Below are positions 52,247 to 61,743 of a DNA stretch of 64,000 nucleotides, piece by piece. The number at the start of each line of letters is the position of its first letter. The stretch's first letter is position 1. Under the pieces are notes generated by a model. The model had not been told where the DNA came from. It saw only the letters and a program-made list of their open reading frames with translations, and ran no database searches. The stretch is from an uncultured Bacteroidaceae bacterium (lineage in GTDB: Bacteria > Bacteroidota > Bacteroidia > Bacteroidales > Bacteroidaceae): positions 1 to 64,000 of the forward strand of contig CAKQRW010000009.1 in NCBI GenBank assembly GCA_934271655.1. The letters run 5' to 3'. The position numbers and the translations under genes are program-made.

Positions 52247-52400
52247 TAGCTCCCACATAACAAGAAAAACGGAGATGCAGATATAACATCATGGAATAGA
52301 TATTGTAGAAACTACAGGGAGGTGGTAGGTTTACCGCCTCATGCAGATATAACATCATGGAATAGATATCAATAGGTAATCACTCTCACATAAGAAGATG
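52240..52400. repeat. 29-bp direct repeats at 66-bp period after the small barrel gene
   Basis: Identical 29-base copies lie at 52275-52303 and 52341-52369 (core cagatataacatcatgg), separated by 37 unrelated bases. Flanking them, ggtaat...ctcacataa-type segments recur at 52240-52265 (overlapping the stop of the barrel gene) and about 52375-52400. The rest of 52401-52547 shows nothing. Confidence 0.9.
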
Positions 52401-52547
52401 CCCAAGATTCATCATTGACTTGGCACGCTCTATTCATGAGACAGATCAGCATTATGTCTTGATGGAACCATGCGAACACCATAGCCAGGCGGCAGAGACT
52501 GCGCCGCCTGGCCTAAACAACATCAGTATATTCAAGCACACAAACCA

Positions 52548-54038
52548 ATGGAACACAACACAAAAAGGCCGCATCCGCTTATTGCTATCATACCGCTGGC
52601 CGCTCTCATCGCACTCATTGTGCTCGTAGTGAACATCTTTCCTGACGACGCTCTCTCAGGAGCATCACAGGTGGCCCTGATGATTGCCACCACCATATGC
52701 GTGGCACTAAGCATGGCCATTTACAGAGTGAAATGGCAAGTCTTTGAAGACAAGATAGTGAAGACTGTAGGCGATGCCAGCGTCTCAATACTCATTCTGC
52801 TGCTCATCGGCATGATGTCTGCCACATGGATGGTCAGCGGCGTGGTGCCCACACTCATATACTACGGCGTGCAGTTCATGTCGCCTACATTCTTCCTGCC
52901 ATGCGCCTGCATCATCTCATCGGTCATATCTGTCGTGACAGGAACATCATGGACTACCATAGCCACCATAGGCATAGCACTCATGGGCATAGGCGACGCT
53001 CTCGGCATCCCATCGCCCTACACGGCTGGAGCCATCATCTCGGGAGCGTATTTCGGCGACAAGATGTCGCCCATGAGCGACACCACCGTGCTGGCATCCT
53101 CTGTCTCTGGCGCCGACCTCTTCACGCACATACGCTACATGCTCTACACCACTGTGCCCAGCATCTGCCTCTCGCTTCTGGCTTATCTCATCATGGGCCT
53201 CTCTTACGACGGCAGCAAGGTGGAGGTGTCGCAATACATCTCTGGTCTCGACCATGGCTTCAACATATCGCTATGGACTCTGCTGGTGCCCGCGTTCACA
53301 GGCTATCTCATCTACCGTAAGGTGCCATCGCTCATCACGCTCCTGCTGTCTTCGCTCGCCGCATGCGCCTGCGCTCTCATGCTGCAGCCAGAGGTCGTTG
53401 CCAGCATAGCAGGGGAAACGGAGGTGACTGCTTACAGTCTCTTCAAGGGCATCATGACAACATGCTACACAAAGACACAGGTGGACACGGGAGTGGATGC
53501 CATCAACGAACTGGTAGCGACACGCGGCATGGCTGGCATGCTCAGCACCATATGGCTCATACTGTGCGCCATGTGTTTCGGTTCGTGCATGGTGGCAAGC
53601 GACATGCTGCATTCCATCACCCACGTGCTTCTGAAGAACATACGCAACACCGTCTCGCTGGTGTGCTCCACAGTGTGCTCTGGCGTGCTGCTCAACCTGG
53701 TCATGGGCGACCAGTTCCTGTCTATCATCATGAACGCTTCCATATACCGAGAGGAGTATGCCGAACGGGGATACCGTCCCGAACTGCTCAGCCGATCTAC
53801 CGAAGACTCTGCTACAGTGACATCAGTGCTCGTGCCATGGACGGCATGCGGCATGACACAAAGCACCGTGCTCGGCATTCCCACTCTGGTCTATCTGCCG
53901 TTCTGCTTCTTCAACATCATCAGCCCCATCATGAGTTGCCTAGCCGCCATCTTCGGATTTGTGCCCAAGCCTGAGGCGCGGTCTGAGGCAAAGCTTGACG
54001 ACAAGGCAACGGATGACGAGAGAAAAGCCGGTGATTGA
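52548..54038 (+). CDS. Na+/H+ antiporter, NhaC family
   Basis: This 496-residue inner-membrane protein has about 12 hydrophobic segments and the NhaC-type motifs GTSWTTIATIGIALMGIG, GAIISGAYFGDKMSPMSDTT and PWTACGMTQSTVLGIPT. Members exchange sodium (or organic anions such as malate/lactate) for protons. The C-terminus is a short charged tail whose last codons and stop belong to a 36-bp repeat array. No operon partner is visible. Confidence 0.92.
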   Translation: MEHNTKRPHPLIAIIPLAALIALIVLVVNIFPDDALSGASQVALMIATTICVALSMAIYRVKWQVFEDKIVKTVGDASVSILILLLIGMMSATWMVSGVVPTLIYYGVQFMSPTFFLPCACIISSVISVVTGTSWTTIATIGIALMGIGDALGIPSPYTAGAIISGAYFGDKMSPMSDTTVLASSVSGADLFTHIRYMLYTTVPSICLSLLAYLIMGLSYDGSKVEVSQYISGLDHGFNISLWTLLVPAFTGYLIYRKVPSLITLLLSSLAACACALMLQPEVVASIAGETEVTAYSLFKGIMTTCYTKTQVDTGVDAINELVATRGMAGMLSTIWLILCAMCFGSCMVASDMLHSITHVLLKNIRNTVSLVCSTVCSGVLLNLVMGDQFLSIIMNASIYREEYAERGYRPELLSRSTEDSATVTSVLVPWTACGMTQSTVLGIPTLVYLPFCFFNIISPIMSCLAAIFGFVPKPEARSEAKLDDKATDDERKAGD

Positions 54039-54164
54039 CTTTCACAAATTCTCAAAAGAAAAGCCGATGATTGGCTTTCACAAATTCTCAAAAGAAAAGC
54101 CAGTGATTGACTTTCACGGTTTCTCAAAAGAAAAGCCAGTGATTGACTAATGATTTCTCAAAAA
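54021..54164. repeat. Four-unit 36-bp tandem repeat that includes the nhaC-type stop codon
   Basis: Units start at 54021, 54057, 54093 and 54129 (core agaaaagcc.gtgattga). The first unit contains the last codons and TGA of the antiporter gene; the three copies lie downstream. The A-rich end of the last unit supplies the T run of the metY terminator on the other strand. Confidence 0.93.
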
Positions 54165-54230
54165 AAAACGCACAAAGCCAGTGGAGCAGCCGCACACATC
54201 ACATGTACGGCTGCTCCACTGGCTTTGTGC
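54160..54230 (-). terminator. Terminator after the metY gene
   Basis: A perfect 23-bp stem (54170-54192 with 54208-54230) with a 15-base loop is followed on the minus strand by about nine T. Confidence 0.9.
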
Positions 54231-54279
54231 ACCCGACGGTGGCGGCTTCTGCCGTCACACGTCAGCATCGTGCATCTTG

Positions 54280-55557
54280 TCAAATCTTTTCCATTGCCTG
54301 CTCCAGGTCTGCTATTATGTCTTCCGCATTCTCTATGCCTACAGAGAGTCGGATGAGGTCAGGAGCCACTCCTGCCTCACGCAGTTGCTCATCGGACATC
54401 TGACGGTGGGTGTGGCTGGCAGGATGAAGCACGCAGGTGCGCGCGTCTGCCACATGTGTGACGATGGAGATGAAGTCGAGATTGTCCATAAACTTGATGG
54501 CGTCCTCTCTCGTTCCCTTGAGTCCGAAGGCTATCACTCCACATGAACCGTTGGGCATGTATTTCTGGGCCAGGGCGTGATACTTGCTCGATGGCAGCCC
54601 GCTATAGTTTACCCAGTTCACCTTGTCGTTGGCCTCCAGCCACTCTGCCACCTTCTGCGCGTTGGCGCAGTGCTGGCGCACACGCAGACTAAGTGTCTCC
54701 AGTCCAAGATTGAGAAGGAAGGAATTGGACGGCGCTGGTATGGAGCCAAGGTCGCGCATGAGCTGCGATACTATCTTTGTGCAGTAGGCCTTCTTGCCGA
54801 ATGCCTTGGTGTATGTGAGTCCATGATAGCTCTCGTCGGGTGTGGTAAGCCCGGCAAACTTGTCGCCATAGGCCTCCCAGTCGAAGTTGCCGCTGTCTAC
54901 CACACATCCGCCTACCTGGCACGCGTGCCCGTCCATGTATTTGGTTGTGGAATGGGTCACTATGTCGCATCCCCACTCAAAGGGACGGCAGTTGACAGGT
55001 GTGGCAAAGGTGTTGTCTACGATGAGCGGCACTCCGTGCTTATGCGCCATCTTGGCAAAGCGCTCTATGTCGAACACGTTGCCGCCAGGATTGCTTATCG
55101 TCTCTCCGAAGAAACATTTGGTGTTGGGACGAAACTCTTTCTCTATGCGCTCATCATCCCATTCGGGATCCACAAACGTGCACTCTATGCCAAGCTTCTT
55201 CATGGTCACGCCAAAAAGGTTGAAGGTGCCGCCATATATGGTGTTGCTTGTGATGAAATGGTCACCAGCCTCACAGATGTTGAAGACTGCGTAGAAGTTG
55301 GCTGCCTGTCCGCTCGATGTGAGCACAGCGCCCACTCCGCCCTCAAGGGCTGCTATCTTTTTGGCCACCATGTCGTTGGTCGGATTGGCGAGACGGGTAT
55401 AGAAATATCCATCGTCTTTCAAGTCGAACAGGCGTGCCATCTGCTCGCTGGTGTCATACTTGAATGTTGTGCTCTGACAGATGGGGAGCTGCTGTGGCTG
55501 TCCCTTTGTCGGGTTCCATCCGCCATGAACGCAGATGGTTTCAATGTTTTTCTTCAT
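54280..55557 (-). CDS. metY: O-acetylhomoserine sulfhydrylase (aminocarboxypropyltransferase)
   Basis: This PLP enzyme makes homocysteine (or methionine) from O-acetylhomoserine and sulfide or methanethiol. The 425-residue length, the start ETICVHGGWNPTKGQPQQLPI, the glycine-serine loop VLTSSGQAAN, the PLP lysine K206 in HSTTKYMDGH and the C-terminal FISIVTHVADARTCVLHPASHTH-type region all fit MetY. It has its own terminator. Its upstream region holds a 34-35 bp repeat but no SAM riboswitch that I can recognise. Confidence 0.94.
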   Translation of the reverse strand: MKKNIETICVHGGWNPTKGQPQQLPICQSTTFKYDTSEQMARLFDLKDDGYFYTRLANPTNDMVAKKIAALEGGVGAVLTSSGQAANFYAVFNICEAGDHFITSNTIYGGTFNLFGVTMKKLGIECTFVDPEWDDERIEKEFRPNTKCFFGETISNPGGNVFDIERFAKMAHKHGVPLIVDNTFATPVNCRPFEWGCDIVTHSTTKYMDGHACQVGGCVVDSGNFDWEAYGDKFAGLTTPDESYHGLTYTKAFGKKAYCTKIVSQLMRDLGSIPAPSNSFLLNLGLETLSLRVRQHCANAQKVAEWLEANDKVNWVNYSGLPSSKYHALAQKYMPNGSCGVIAFGLKGTREDAIKFMDNLDFISIVTHVADARTCVLHPASHTHRQMSDEQLREAGVAPDLIRLSVGIENAEDIIADLEQAMEKI

Positions 55558-55575
55558 TTTTGTATTTATAAAGTT

Positions 55576-55680
55576 GTTAGTGTGTTCTTGTTGCTAACGC
55601 TTCACAGCCGTTAGTGTTTTTCTTGTTGCTAACGCTTCACAGCCGTCAGTGTTTTTCTTTGATGCCAAAGCAGTCTTGCT
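55576..55680. repeat. 34-35 bp repeat upstream of metY
   Basis: Two near-identical units (55576-55609 and 55610-55644) contain the inverted words gttag and ctaac with ttcttgttg between; a third, partial unit starts at 55645 and its start is echoed at about 55697. They lie between the end of the CotH gene and metY. Confidence 0.85.
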
Positions 55681-55817
55681 ATTACAGCAGCCCTCTTGCT
55701 GTCAGTGCCTTCTTTGATGTTTCAGCTTTCAGCATGGACTTATCATGCAAATGTGTCTTGCTGGCTTTAGCGAGCCAAGCCCAACACGGTCTGCATCGCT
55801 GCCATGCTTTGCCTCTT

Positions 55818-57701
55818 TCATTTCACATCGAAGGTGACCTCCACGTCTACATTGCGGCCTATCCTGCTGTATCTCATCCTCACCACATGCTCGTCGCCTG
55901 GCTCACAGTTGTCTGGATGGCAGCCAAAGTTCCATGTATAGAGATTGTCACTTTCTATAAACACATGGCCATAGCCCCAGTAACCTGTGTCGCCGTCGGC
56001 ATCGAACCATGCGCCATAGGTACGGGCAGCCGTGTTGCTGCCCACTGTGCCATCGGCATTGAGCGGCTGCAACGCTGTAGGCTCTCCGCCGAGCATCTGC
56101 TCCACCACACTGCCGTCTATCTTTATATTGTATGGCTGAGCATATCCCGACGCATAGGCCACGCCTGCCCTCACGCATATCTTGCCGTCCTTTACCTCTA
56201 CCACAGGAGAGGCGTCTGAGGCGTTGTCTTTCTCTGGATAGCCTGCGACGACCACGTCAAGATAGTCTTTTCTCTGCCTCAGCCATTCCGACATCTTGCC
56301 CAATTCGGTCTCCACGTCAAAGTAATGGCCTCTGTTGCCTGGCACGGCAAGCGGCCATCTGTCGATGTCGCGCTCATAGGCTCCCTTGCGCATCTCATCC
56401 ACATATTTTTCAGTCTCGGCCCAGTTGCGCTCATATATAGAGTCGCTTCTCTCTGCCCAGGCCTGCTTGTACTCACTGACGAAGGTCTTGTCTGCAAACA
56501 TGTCACGGAAGAAATGGTTGATGCTGTAGCTCGCGCCTGTGCCATCGTAGGGCGACGTGCCATAGATGAGCCTCTTATAGCTGCCGAAATAGGCGTGGTT
56601 TTCTGTCCAGTCGTTCCAGTCGTAGCAGTAGGCCGCATCCCAGTCCCACACCGGACCGAAGGTGTATTTGCCTCCTTTGTCCTTGTACATATACAGGCTG
56701 CGCGGTGCGTCTATCTCCACGTTGTACAGATACTCATGCAACTGCAGCATGTTGATGAACGACGGCACGTCCATCAGTTCCGACACTCTCCCGTAGTCGT
56801 GCGACTGCACGGCTTTCTCCAGTTCGGCAAAGTCGGCTTTGACTTTCTCCATCTGCTCGTCCGTCAGTTCCTTGGGCTCTTTCACGCACATGGGCAGGTC
56901 GTACACCTCACTCCAGAAATTGTCGGTAGCCCCTGGACTCAATGACGGTCCGTCGTCCTGGTCGAACGACAGCAGCACTCCGTCGGTCTCGTCTATGTCC
57001 ACACGGTTGGTCCCTATCTCTATCTTTTCTGTCAACTGGTATACGCCCACATAGTCACCGTTGAGGAACACTTCCACAAACCTTGTATGGTTGGTGTGCG
57101 GCATTCCCATCCAGCGCGCTGTCTCAAAGGCAAACACATTCATCATGTCTGTCACGTCGCGGTAGTTGGACAGCAAGTTCCAGTTCTTTGCCTTGTCAAG
57201 GCCCAGCAACTTGCTTTTGCTGTCAAGCTTGAACTTGTATGGCTTTTTCTTGTAATAGAGCCAACTGGAGTTGCCGCGGCCTCTTATGCGCCCTGTGCCT
57301 GAGTAATCTGAGTATTCGCCCTTTCCGTCAAGGGTGATGTAGCAGTCCACCCAAGTCTCCCTGTCTGTGATGTCGGCCATGTCGGCTGTGGTGATGCTCA
57401 TGGTGAACACCTTGTATTTGTCATGGCCCTTCTCTTCGTCAGCCAGGCTGCGGCCAAAGCTGATGCTGTCCAGCGTCTCCACACTGAACGGCACCACCAG
57501 CTCGCTTCCGTCTTCTTTGCCTATATGGCCAAGCAGATAACCGCCATCATCCGTGAAGTCGAACTGCGACACCTGTTCTGTGGCTACGGGCATTTTCCAT
57601 GTTTCATTTTTGTAAGTCGTGTGCACATTCACCCACTCCTGCGCATCTGCTGCGACATAGGCGCACAGAGCCATGTGGACAAGCAAAAGTATCCTTTTCA
57701 T
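55818..57701 (-). CDS. CotH-like kinase family secreted protein
   Basis: The 627-residue exported protein (signal peptide to about residue 21) has an N-terminal beta domain and then a CotH module: RGRGNSSWLYYKKKPYKFKL, NWNLLSNYRDVTDMMN, TRFVEVFLNGDYVGVYQLTEKIEIG and GPVWDWDAAYC. Bacillus CotH is a spore-coat protein kinase; bacterial relatives outside spore formers are secreted and their targets are mostly unknown. The last about 120 residues form a further beta domain. The start at 57701 is set by the signal peptide; a -7 box lies about 90 bases upstream. Confidence 0.87.
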   Translation of the reverse strand: MKRILLLVHMALCAYVAADAQEWVNVHTTYKNETWKMPVATEQVSQFDFTDDGGYLLGHIGKEDGSELVVPFSVETLDSISFGRSLADEEKGHDKYKVFTMSITTADMADITDRETWVDCYITLDGKGEYSDYSGTGRIRGRGNSSWLYYKKKPYKFKLDSKSKLLGLDKAKNWNLLSNYRDVTDMMNVFAFETARWMGMPHTNHTRFVEVFLNGDYVGVYQLTEKIEIGTNRVDIDETDGVLLSFDQDDGPSLSPGATDNFWSEVYDLPMCVKEPKELTDEQMEKVKADFAELEKAVQSHDYGRVSELMDVPSFINMLQLHEYLYNVEIDAPRSLYMYKDKGGKYTFGPVWDWDAAYCYDWNDWTENHAYFGSYKRLIYGTSPYDGTGASYSINHFFRDMFADKTFVSEYKQAWAERSDSIYERNWAETEKYVDEMRKGAYERDIDRWPLAVPGNRGHYFDVETELGKMSEWLRQRKDYLDVVVAGYPEKDNASDASPVVEVKDGKICVRAGVAYASGYAQPYNIKIDGSVVEQMLGGEPTALQPLNADGTVGSNTAARTYGAWFDADGDTGYWGYGHVFIESDNLYTWNFGCHPDNCEPGDEHVVRMRYSRIGRNVDVEVTFDVK

Positions 57702-57792
57702 AGGTTTCTCATTTTTCCCCGACAGCATCCACATTCACAACAGACATGGAGATGGAACACCGCCAGGCACAGTTAGCTAATCATTAACATTG

Positions 57793-57800
57793 CAAAGATA
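57793..57800 (-). promoter_or_regulatory. -7 box of the CotH-like gene
   Basis: TATCTTTG on the minus strand, immediately after the gdhA terminator. Confidence 0.5.
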
Positions 57801-57834
57801 CGCTGTTTTTTTCTATCTACCAAGGCCATGCAAA

Positions 57835-57876
57835 TAAAAAGAGGGTGCGCACGACTGATTTAGTCTGCACACCCTC
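57835..57876 (-). terminator. Terminator after gdhA
   Basis: An 11-bp stem with one mismatch (57841-57851 with 57866-57876), extended by GACT/AGTC inside, is followed on the minus strand by a T-rich run. Confidence 0.82.
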
Positions 57877-57931
57877 AAGTCTATATGTACGAAAGAAGTT
57901 ATATTCTATCTCTGCATACAGGCGACATCTA

Positions 57932-59272
57932 TTATACGATGCCCTGAGCCATCATGGCGTTAGCCACCTTCATGAAGCCGGCTACATTGGCGCCCTTGAC
58001 GTAGTTTACATATCCGTCTGGCTCTGTGCCATACTTCACGCAGTTCTCGTGGATGTTCTCCATAATCCAGAGGAGCTTCTTGTCAACCTCCTCAGCCGAC
58101 CATGAGAGACGCTCTGAGTTCTGTGACATCTCAAGACCTGACACTGACACGCCACCTGCGTTTGATGCCTTGCCTGGAGAGTAAAGGAGCTTAGCCTCCT
58201 GGAACACCTTGATGGCAGCAGGAGTGGTTGGCATGTTTGCGCCCTCGCACACTGCGATGACACCATTGGCAACAAGAGCCTTTGCTGCCTCCTCGTTCAA
58301 CTCGTTCTGAGTTGCGCATGGGAGAGCGATCTGAGCGCCCTTCTCGAACCAAGGCTTTGCGTCAGCAACATACTTGGCTGTTGGGTACTTGTCAACATAC
58401 TCCTTGATACGTCCGCGGTACACATTCTTGAGCTCCATGATGTAGTCGAGCTTCTCGCGAGTGATGCCGTCTGGATCGTAGATATATCCGTTTGAGTCTG
58501 ACATTGTCATTGGGATACCACCGAGCTGGAGCACCTTCTCTGCTGCATACTGAGCTACGTTGCCAGCACCAGAGATGAGCACCTTCTTGCCCTCGATCTT
58601 GTCGTTGCGAGTGGCGAGCATAGCGCGGAGGAAGTATACTGTGCCGTAGCCTGTAGCCTCAGGACGGATGAGTGAACCACCGAATGAGAGACCCTTGCCT
58701 GTGAGCACACCTGAGTATTCACGAGTGAGCTTCTTGTACATACCGAACATGTAGCCTACCTCACGGCCACCTACGCCTATGTCACCTGCTGGCACATCTA
58801 CGTCTGGTCCGATGTGACGTGTGAGCTCAAGCATGAACGCCTGGCAGAAACGCATTACCTCTGCGTTCGACTTGCCGCGTGGAGAGAAGTCTGAACCACC
58901 CTTGCCACCACCCATTGGGAGTGTAGTGAGCGAGTTCTTGAATGTCTGCTCAAACGCAAGGAACTTCAAGATTCCAAGGTTCACAGAGCTGTGGAAACGA
59001 ATGCCTCCCTTGTAAGGGCCAATGGCATTGTTGTGCTGCACGCGGTAACCCATATTTGTCTGGATATTACCCTTGTCGTCCATCCAAGATACACGGAACT
59101 GGTATACTCTGTCTGGAATGCAGAGACGCTCGATAAGGTTCACCTTGTCAAACTCAGGGTGCTTGTTGTATTCCTCCTCGATAGTTCCGAGCACTTCTTC
59201 TACCGCCTGGTGATATTCAGGCTCATTTGGGAAACGACGCTTCAGGTCTTCCAATACTTTTTTTGCGTCCAT
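57932..59272 (-). CDS. gdhA: NADP-dependent glutamate dehydrogenase
   Basis: The 446-residue hexameric enzyme fixes ammonia into 2-oxoglutarate to give glutamate. The substrate loop PMGGGKGGSDFSPRGKS with its catalytic lysine, DVPAGDIGVGGREVGYMFG and the nucleotide-binding VLISGAGNVAQYAAEKV are all present, and the length is that of the 50-kDa (small hexameric) class. Codon use is biased to few codons, in keeping with high expression. It has its own promoter and terminator and is divergent from the aminopeptidase gene. Confidence 0.97.
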   Translation of the reverse strand: MDAKKVLEDLKRRFPNEPEYHQAVEEVLGTIEEEYNKHPEFDKVNLIERLCIPDRVYQFRVSWMDDKGNIQTNMGYRVQHNNAIGPYKGGIRFHSSVNLGILKFLAFEQTFKNSLTTLPMGGGKGGSDFSPRGKSNAEVMRFCQAFMLELTRHIGPDVDVPAGDIGVGGREVGYMFGMYKKLTREYSGVLTGKGLSFGGSLIRPEATGYGTVYFLRAMLATRNDKIEGKKVLISGAGNVAQYAAEKVLQLGGIPMTMSDSNGYIYDPDGITREKLDYIMELKNVYRGRIKEYVDKYPTAKYVADAKPWFEKGAQIALPCATQNELNEEAAKALVANGVIAVCEGANMPTTPAAIKVFQEAKLLYSPGKASNAGGVSVSGLEMSQNSERLSWSAEEVDKKLLWIMENIHENCVKYGTEPDGYVNYVKGANVAGFMKVANAMMAQGIV

Positions 59273-59413
59273 GATGTGTGATACTGTTTAAAAGATTTAT
59301 AATGTGTTTATATTGTTGTCAACCTCTTTACGAACGGGAGACTGAAATTCAAAAAGCCGTGCCTCCTACTGGCATTTGCAAGCTTTGGGGCATTTGTTTT
59401 TTTATTTCGAGTG

Positions 59414-59445
59414 CAAAGTTAATAATTTTACACTAAACCAACAAA
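59414..59445 (-). promoter_or_regulatory. gdhA promoter
   Basis: On the minus strand TTTG (59442-59445) and TAACTTTG (59414-59421) are 20 bases apart. The leader of about 140 bases (59273-59408) shows no element I can name. Confidence 0.75.
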
Positions 59446-59587
59446 TCTTCTAACAAAAAATAATCTATAATCAAAAAAAAGTTGCAATTTCATTGTTTTT
59501 CGATGCTTTTAATTGAAAAAAGCCACCGTTTTCACCACTTTCCACCTTTCATTATGCCACCCATAGGCACCAAACACATGTTTTTTA

Positions 59588-59619
59588 TTTGGCAGTTTGG
59601 CGATTTATCTGTAATTTTG
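59588..59619 (+). promoter_or_regulatory. Promoter of the Xaa-Pro aminopeptidase gene
   Basis: TTTG (59588-59591) and TAATTTTG (59612-59619) are 20 bases apart; the leader to the ATG at 59642 is only about 18 bases. Confidence 0.7.
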
Positions 59620-59641
59620 CCATGCAATAAAAAGATAAGAC

Positions 59642-61477
59642 ATGGAAACAATCAACGCTACAGAACATATCGAGGCCTTGAGAGGCCTCATGAAGAGAGA
59701 GGGCATACAGGCTTTCATCACACCAAGCACCGACCCGCACTCTGGAGAGTACGTGCCAGAGAGATGGAAGGCACGCCGCTGGATAAGCGGTTTCACTGGT
59801 TCGGCTGGCACTGCCGTGGTCACTACAGACAAGGCCGCGCTGTGGACCGACTCACGCTATTTCATCCAGGCAGAGGCACAGCTGGCTGGCACAGGCTTCA
59901 CCCTGATGAAAGAGAAGATTGAGGGAACGCCTTCTATCACCGAATGGCTTGCCGACGTATTGCCTGCTGGCAGCACTGTGGCTGTGGACGGATGGGTGAA
60001 CACGGCTGACGAGGTGAGGACGCTCAAGTCTGAGCTGTCTGCCTACGGACTTCTCCTGCGCACAGACATTGACCCCTATGCCGAGATATGGACCGACCGC
60101 CCATCTATGCCTATGAACAAGGCTTTCATACATGGACTGGAGTTTGCCGGCGAGAGCGCCTCGTCCAAGATTGGACGCATACGCCAGATACTCGGGCGGA
60201 GGGCGCTCGTGCTCTCCATGCTCGAAGAGGTGGCATGGACTCTCAATCTGCGCTCATGCGACGTGGAGTTCACTCCGTTCATGCTCGGATATGTGCTCAT
60301 CACCCCCGACCGCACATTATTATATATATGCAAGGAAAAACTGACAGACGAGGTGACAGACTACCTCCGCAGCGAGGGAGTGGAGACAAGACCATACGAG
60401 GCTATCACTGACGACCTGCAGGCCATGGACCTTCCGGTGATAGTGCAGTGCAGCAAGACCAACCACGCTGTATTCTCTGCCATCAAGCACCCACTGTACT
60501 GCGATAGCCCCGTGGCACGCATGCTCATCTTCAAGAACGCTACAGAGATACAGGGCTATAGGCGCGCCATGGAAAAGGACGGTGTGGCTATGGTGAAATG
60601 GATCAAATGGACATTGGAGAATGTGCCGAAGGGAGGACAGACCGAACTGTCGCTGTCGGCCAAGCTTGAAGCTTTCCGCGCTGAGCAGCCTCTATTCAAG
60701 GGACCAAGCTTCGAGAGCATCATGGGCTATGCCCACCACGGAGCCATTGTCCACTACGACCCCACACCCGAGACTGACATTCCCGTCAAGGCCGAGGGAC
60801 TGCTGCTCATCGACTCGGGCGGACAGTATCTCGACGGCACTACCGACATCACGCGCACACTTCCACTCGGACCTCTCACATGGGAGATGAGGCGCGACTA
60901 CACGCTCGTGCTGAAAGGATGGATACGGCTGGGCTCTGCCGTCTTCCCGAAAGGCACATGCGGCACTCAGCTCGACACGCTGGCGCGCGAGGCCATGTGG
61001 AAGTATGGCATCAACTATCTGCATGGCACAGGCCACGGAGTGGGACAGTTCATGTCGGTGCACGAGAGCATCGACATGCACCAGTTCCGCATGCAGTGGA
61101 GACCCACACCTCTGCTGCCTGGCATGACCATCACCGACGAGCCTGGCATCTACATCGAGGGCAGCCACGGTGTGCGGCACGAGGACACTATGCTGGTGGT
61201 GAACGCTGAGTTCTCTTCTGAGCATGGCAAAGCCACATCGCCAACATGCCACCCTTGCCATGCAGCCGAGGCGCAAGGCATCACCTTCGGCCCATATTAC
61301 ACTTTCGAGCATCTCACCCTCTGCCCTATCATCACATCGCCCATACTTACAGACATGCTCACCGAGGAAGAGCGCGCATGGTTTAATGACTACCAGCAGA
61401 CTGTCTACGACCGCCTCTCTCCCCTCCTCGACAATGAGCACAGAGACTGGCTGCGCGAGGCTACGGCTGCTATATGA
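59642..61477 (+). CDS. Three-domain Xaa-Pro aminopeptidase (M24B)
   Basis: This 611-residue cytosolic metallopeptidase removes the first residue before proline. It has two creatinase-like N-terminal domains (about 1-320; SGEYVPERWKARRWISGFTGSAG) and the pita-bread catalytic domain with metal ligands in LIDSGGQYLDGTTDITRT (two Asp), HGTGHGVG (His) and ITDEPGIYIEG...RHEDTMLV (two Glu). The length and three-domain form resemble the eukaryotic cytosolic aminopeptidase P, common in Bacteroidota, rather than E. coli PepP (about 440). Confidence 0.94.
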   Translation: METINATEHIEALRGLMKREGIQAFITPSTDPHSGEYVPERWKARRWISGFTGSAGTAVVTTDKAALWTDSRYFIQAEAQLAGTGFTLMKEKIEGTPSITEWLADVLPAGSTVAVDGWVNTADEVRTLKSELSAYGLLLRTDIDPYAEIWTDRPSMPMNKAFIHGLEFAGESASSKIGRIRQILGRRALVLSMLEEVAWTLNLRSCDVEFTPFMLGYVLITPDRTLLYICKEKLTDEVTDYLRSEGVETRPYEAITDDLQAMDLPVIVQCSKTNHAVFSAIKHPLYCDSPVARMLIFKNATEIQGYRRAMEKDGVAMVKWIKWTLENVPKGGQTELSLSAKLEAFRAEQPLFKGPSFESIMGYAHHGAIVHYDPTPETDIPVKAEGLLLIDSGGQYLDGTTDITRTLPLGPLTWEMRRDYTLVLKGWIRLGSAVFPKGTCGTQLDTLAREAMWKYGINYLHGTGHGVGQFMSVHESIDMHQFRMQWRPTPLLPGMTITDEPGIYIEGSHGVRHEDTMLVVNAEFSSEHGKATSPTCHPCHAAEAQGITFGPYYTFEHLTLCPIITSPILTDMLTEEERAWFNDYQQTVYDRLSPLLDNEHRDWLREATAAI

Positions 61478-61536
61478 TGCTGGCTCTGGCCATGCTCACG
61501 CATAAGAAGCCGCTCTGATTTATTCTGGAACAAACA

Positions 61537-61680
61537 GGGGTGCTCATAAAGTATCCTATCAAAGCATGTGCTCATAAAGTATCATACAAGTAGGTGCTAT
61601 AAAGTATCCTATCAAGAAGGTGCTATAAAGTATCCTATCAAAGCATGTGCACATAAAGTATCATACAAGTAGGTGCTCAC
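61537..61680. repeat. Irregular 25-28 bp repeat upstream of ruvA
   Basis: The word taaagtatc recurs at 61547, 61575, 61600, 61626 and 61654, preceded by (aagt)aggtgct or (gc)atgtgct variants. It lies between the aminopeptidase and ruvA genes. Confidence 0.88.
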
Positions 61681-61700
61681 ACATCTTGAGCACCTGCTTG
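61666..61700. repeat. Inverted repeat sharing its end with the 38.4-kb MITE-like element
   Basis: CAAGTAGGTGCTCA (61666-61679) and TGAGCACCTGCTTG (61687-61700) pair with one mismatch around seven bases. The 15 bases at 61667-61681 are identical to 38369-38383, the left end of the palindromic element. It looks like two element ends joined head to head. Confidence 0.7.
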
Positions 61701-61743
61701 TCCTATTAAGTTGACCCACTAAAACAAACAGATCACACTCATC

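Noticed and set aside
53891..54127. Minus-strand frame of 78 residues with ESQS.AFLLRIC repeats
   Set aside because: It is the 36-bp array and antiporter gene read backwards; no start signal and no family match.
55558..55700. SAM riboswitch upstream of metY
   Set aside because: The region consists of 34-35 bp repeats with a gttag/ctaac hairpin; I cannot find SAM-I or SAM-II consensus elements.
60317..60340. Promoter-like AT run inside the aminopeptidase gene
   Set aside because: It encodes in-frame residues LLYIC of the enzyme and has no -7 box; treated as local codon choice.
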